NCBI RefSeq assembly: GCF_001298715.1
Contig: NZ_CDSC02000287.1
Location: 1 to 5,654 of the forward strand
Source: Bathymodiolus azoricus thioautotrophic gill symbiont
GTDB lineage: Bacteria; Pseudomonadota; Gammaproteobacteria; PS1; Pseudothioglobaceae
Length of the DNA: 5,654 nucleotides
Direction: 5' to 3'
Shown here: piece by piece, positions 5,544-5,654 of the stretch
Position numbering within the stretch: the stretch's first letter is position 1
Layout of the letters: each line of letters starts with the position of its first letter
Program-made: the position numbers and the translations under genes
Notes under the pieces: generated by a model
Seen by the model: the letters and a program-made list of their open reading frames with translations, nothing else
What the model was told of the DNA's origin: nothing
The model's database searches: none

Positions 5544-5654
5544 TGTATTTGCATTTCTTTTTTTTCTGGCTCAAACTTGTTTGGAAACTTTGTGTCGTAC
5601 GAATATGCAGTATTCTTTAGCTTGACATCTGTGAGATCAAATCCTTCTTCTATG
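5540..5654 (-). CDS. C-terminal end of an unrecognised gene, 5' part outside the window
   Basis: On the minus strand an open frame enters from the right edge and runs 37 codons to a TGA at 5542-5540. The residues are hydrophilic (IEEGFDLTDVKLKNTAY at the edge, NKFEPEKKEMQIQ at the end), with no membrane segment or recognisable motif. The stop overlaps the ATG of the exported-protein gene by 4 bases, the same ATGA arrangement seen at rnc-era and pdxJ-acpS. That overlap is the main evidence for coding, since a 115-base open frame alone could be chance. Function cannot be judged from this fragment. Confidence 0.55.
   Translation of the reverse strand, partial: IEEGFDLTDVKLKNTAYSYDTKFPNKFEPEKKEMQIQ

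Noticed and set aside
1..5654. CRISPR array near the Cas6-like gene.
   Set aside because: Reading both flanks, I see no regularly spaced direct repeats; all neighbouring bases are coding or in gaps under 100 bases.

Overview
The window comes from a bacterial chromosome of low to moderate GC (about 40% by eye). The conserved gene order rnc-era-recO-pdxJ-acpS is the classic gammaproteobacterial arrangement. The low GC, a stand-alone Cas6/Cmx6-type protein and a SoxW-like thioredoxin together suggest a sulfur-oxidising gammaproteobacterium, for example the SUP05/Thioglobus/bivalve-symbiont group. The genus-level guess is inference from memory of family distributions; nothing in the window proves it.

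Left part (1-1655, minus strand): a partial gene for an exported protein with two thioredoxin-like domains, each keeping a CXXC motif (883 down past base 1), lies downstream of a complete gene for a Cas6 (Cmx6, subtype I-MYXAN) homologue (1655-975). No CRISPR array or other cas gene is visible. The 91-base gap between them holds a plausible promoter and an inverted repeat.

Centre (1701-5197, plus strand): five housekeeping genes are tightly packed. RNase III (rnc) and Era share a 4-base ATGA overlap, a 98-base gap separates era from recO, pdxJ follows recO after 5 bases, and acpS overlaps pdxJ by ATGA. They serve rRNA processing and ribosome assembly (rnc, era), recombinational repair (recO), pyridoxal phosphate synthesis (pdxJ) and acyl carrier protein activation (acpS). 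All carry their family's key catalytic or nucleotide-binding residues. The lepB gene that precedes rnc in E. coli is absent from that position. The Cas6 homologue instead diverges from rnc across only 45 bases, so two RNA-endonuclease-type genes share one promoter region.

Right part (5198-5654): acpS ends against a convergent minus-strand pair, separated by a compact GC-rich palindrome that probably acts as a terminator. The pair is a small exported protein of unknown function (5543-5238) and the C-terminal end of an unrecognised upstream gene (5654-5540), joined by another ATGA overlap. No stretch longer than 100 bases lacks a gene. I see no tRNA, rRNA, insertion sequence or CRISPR repeats.
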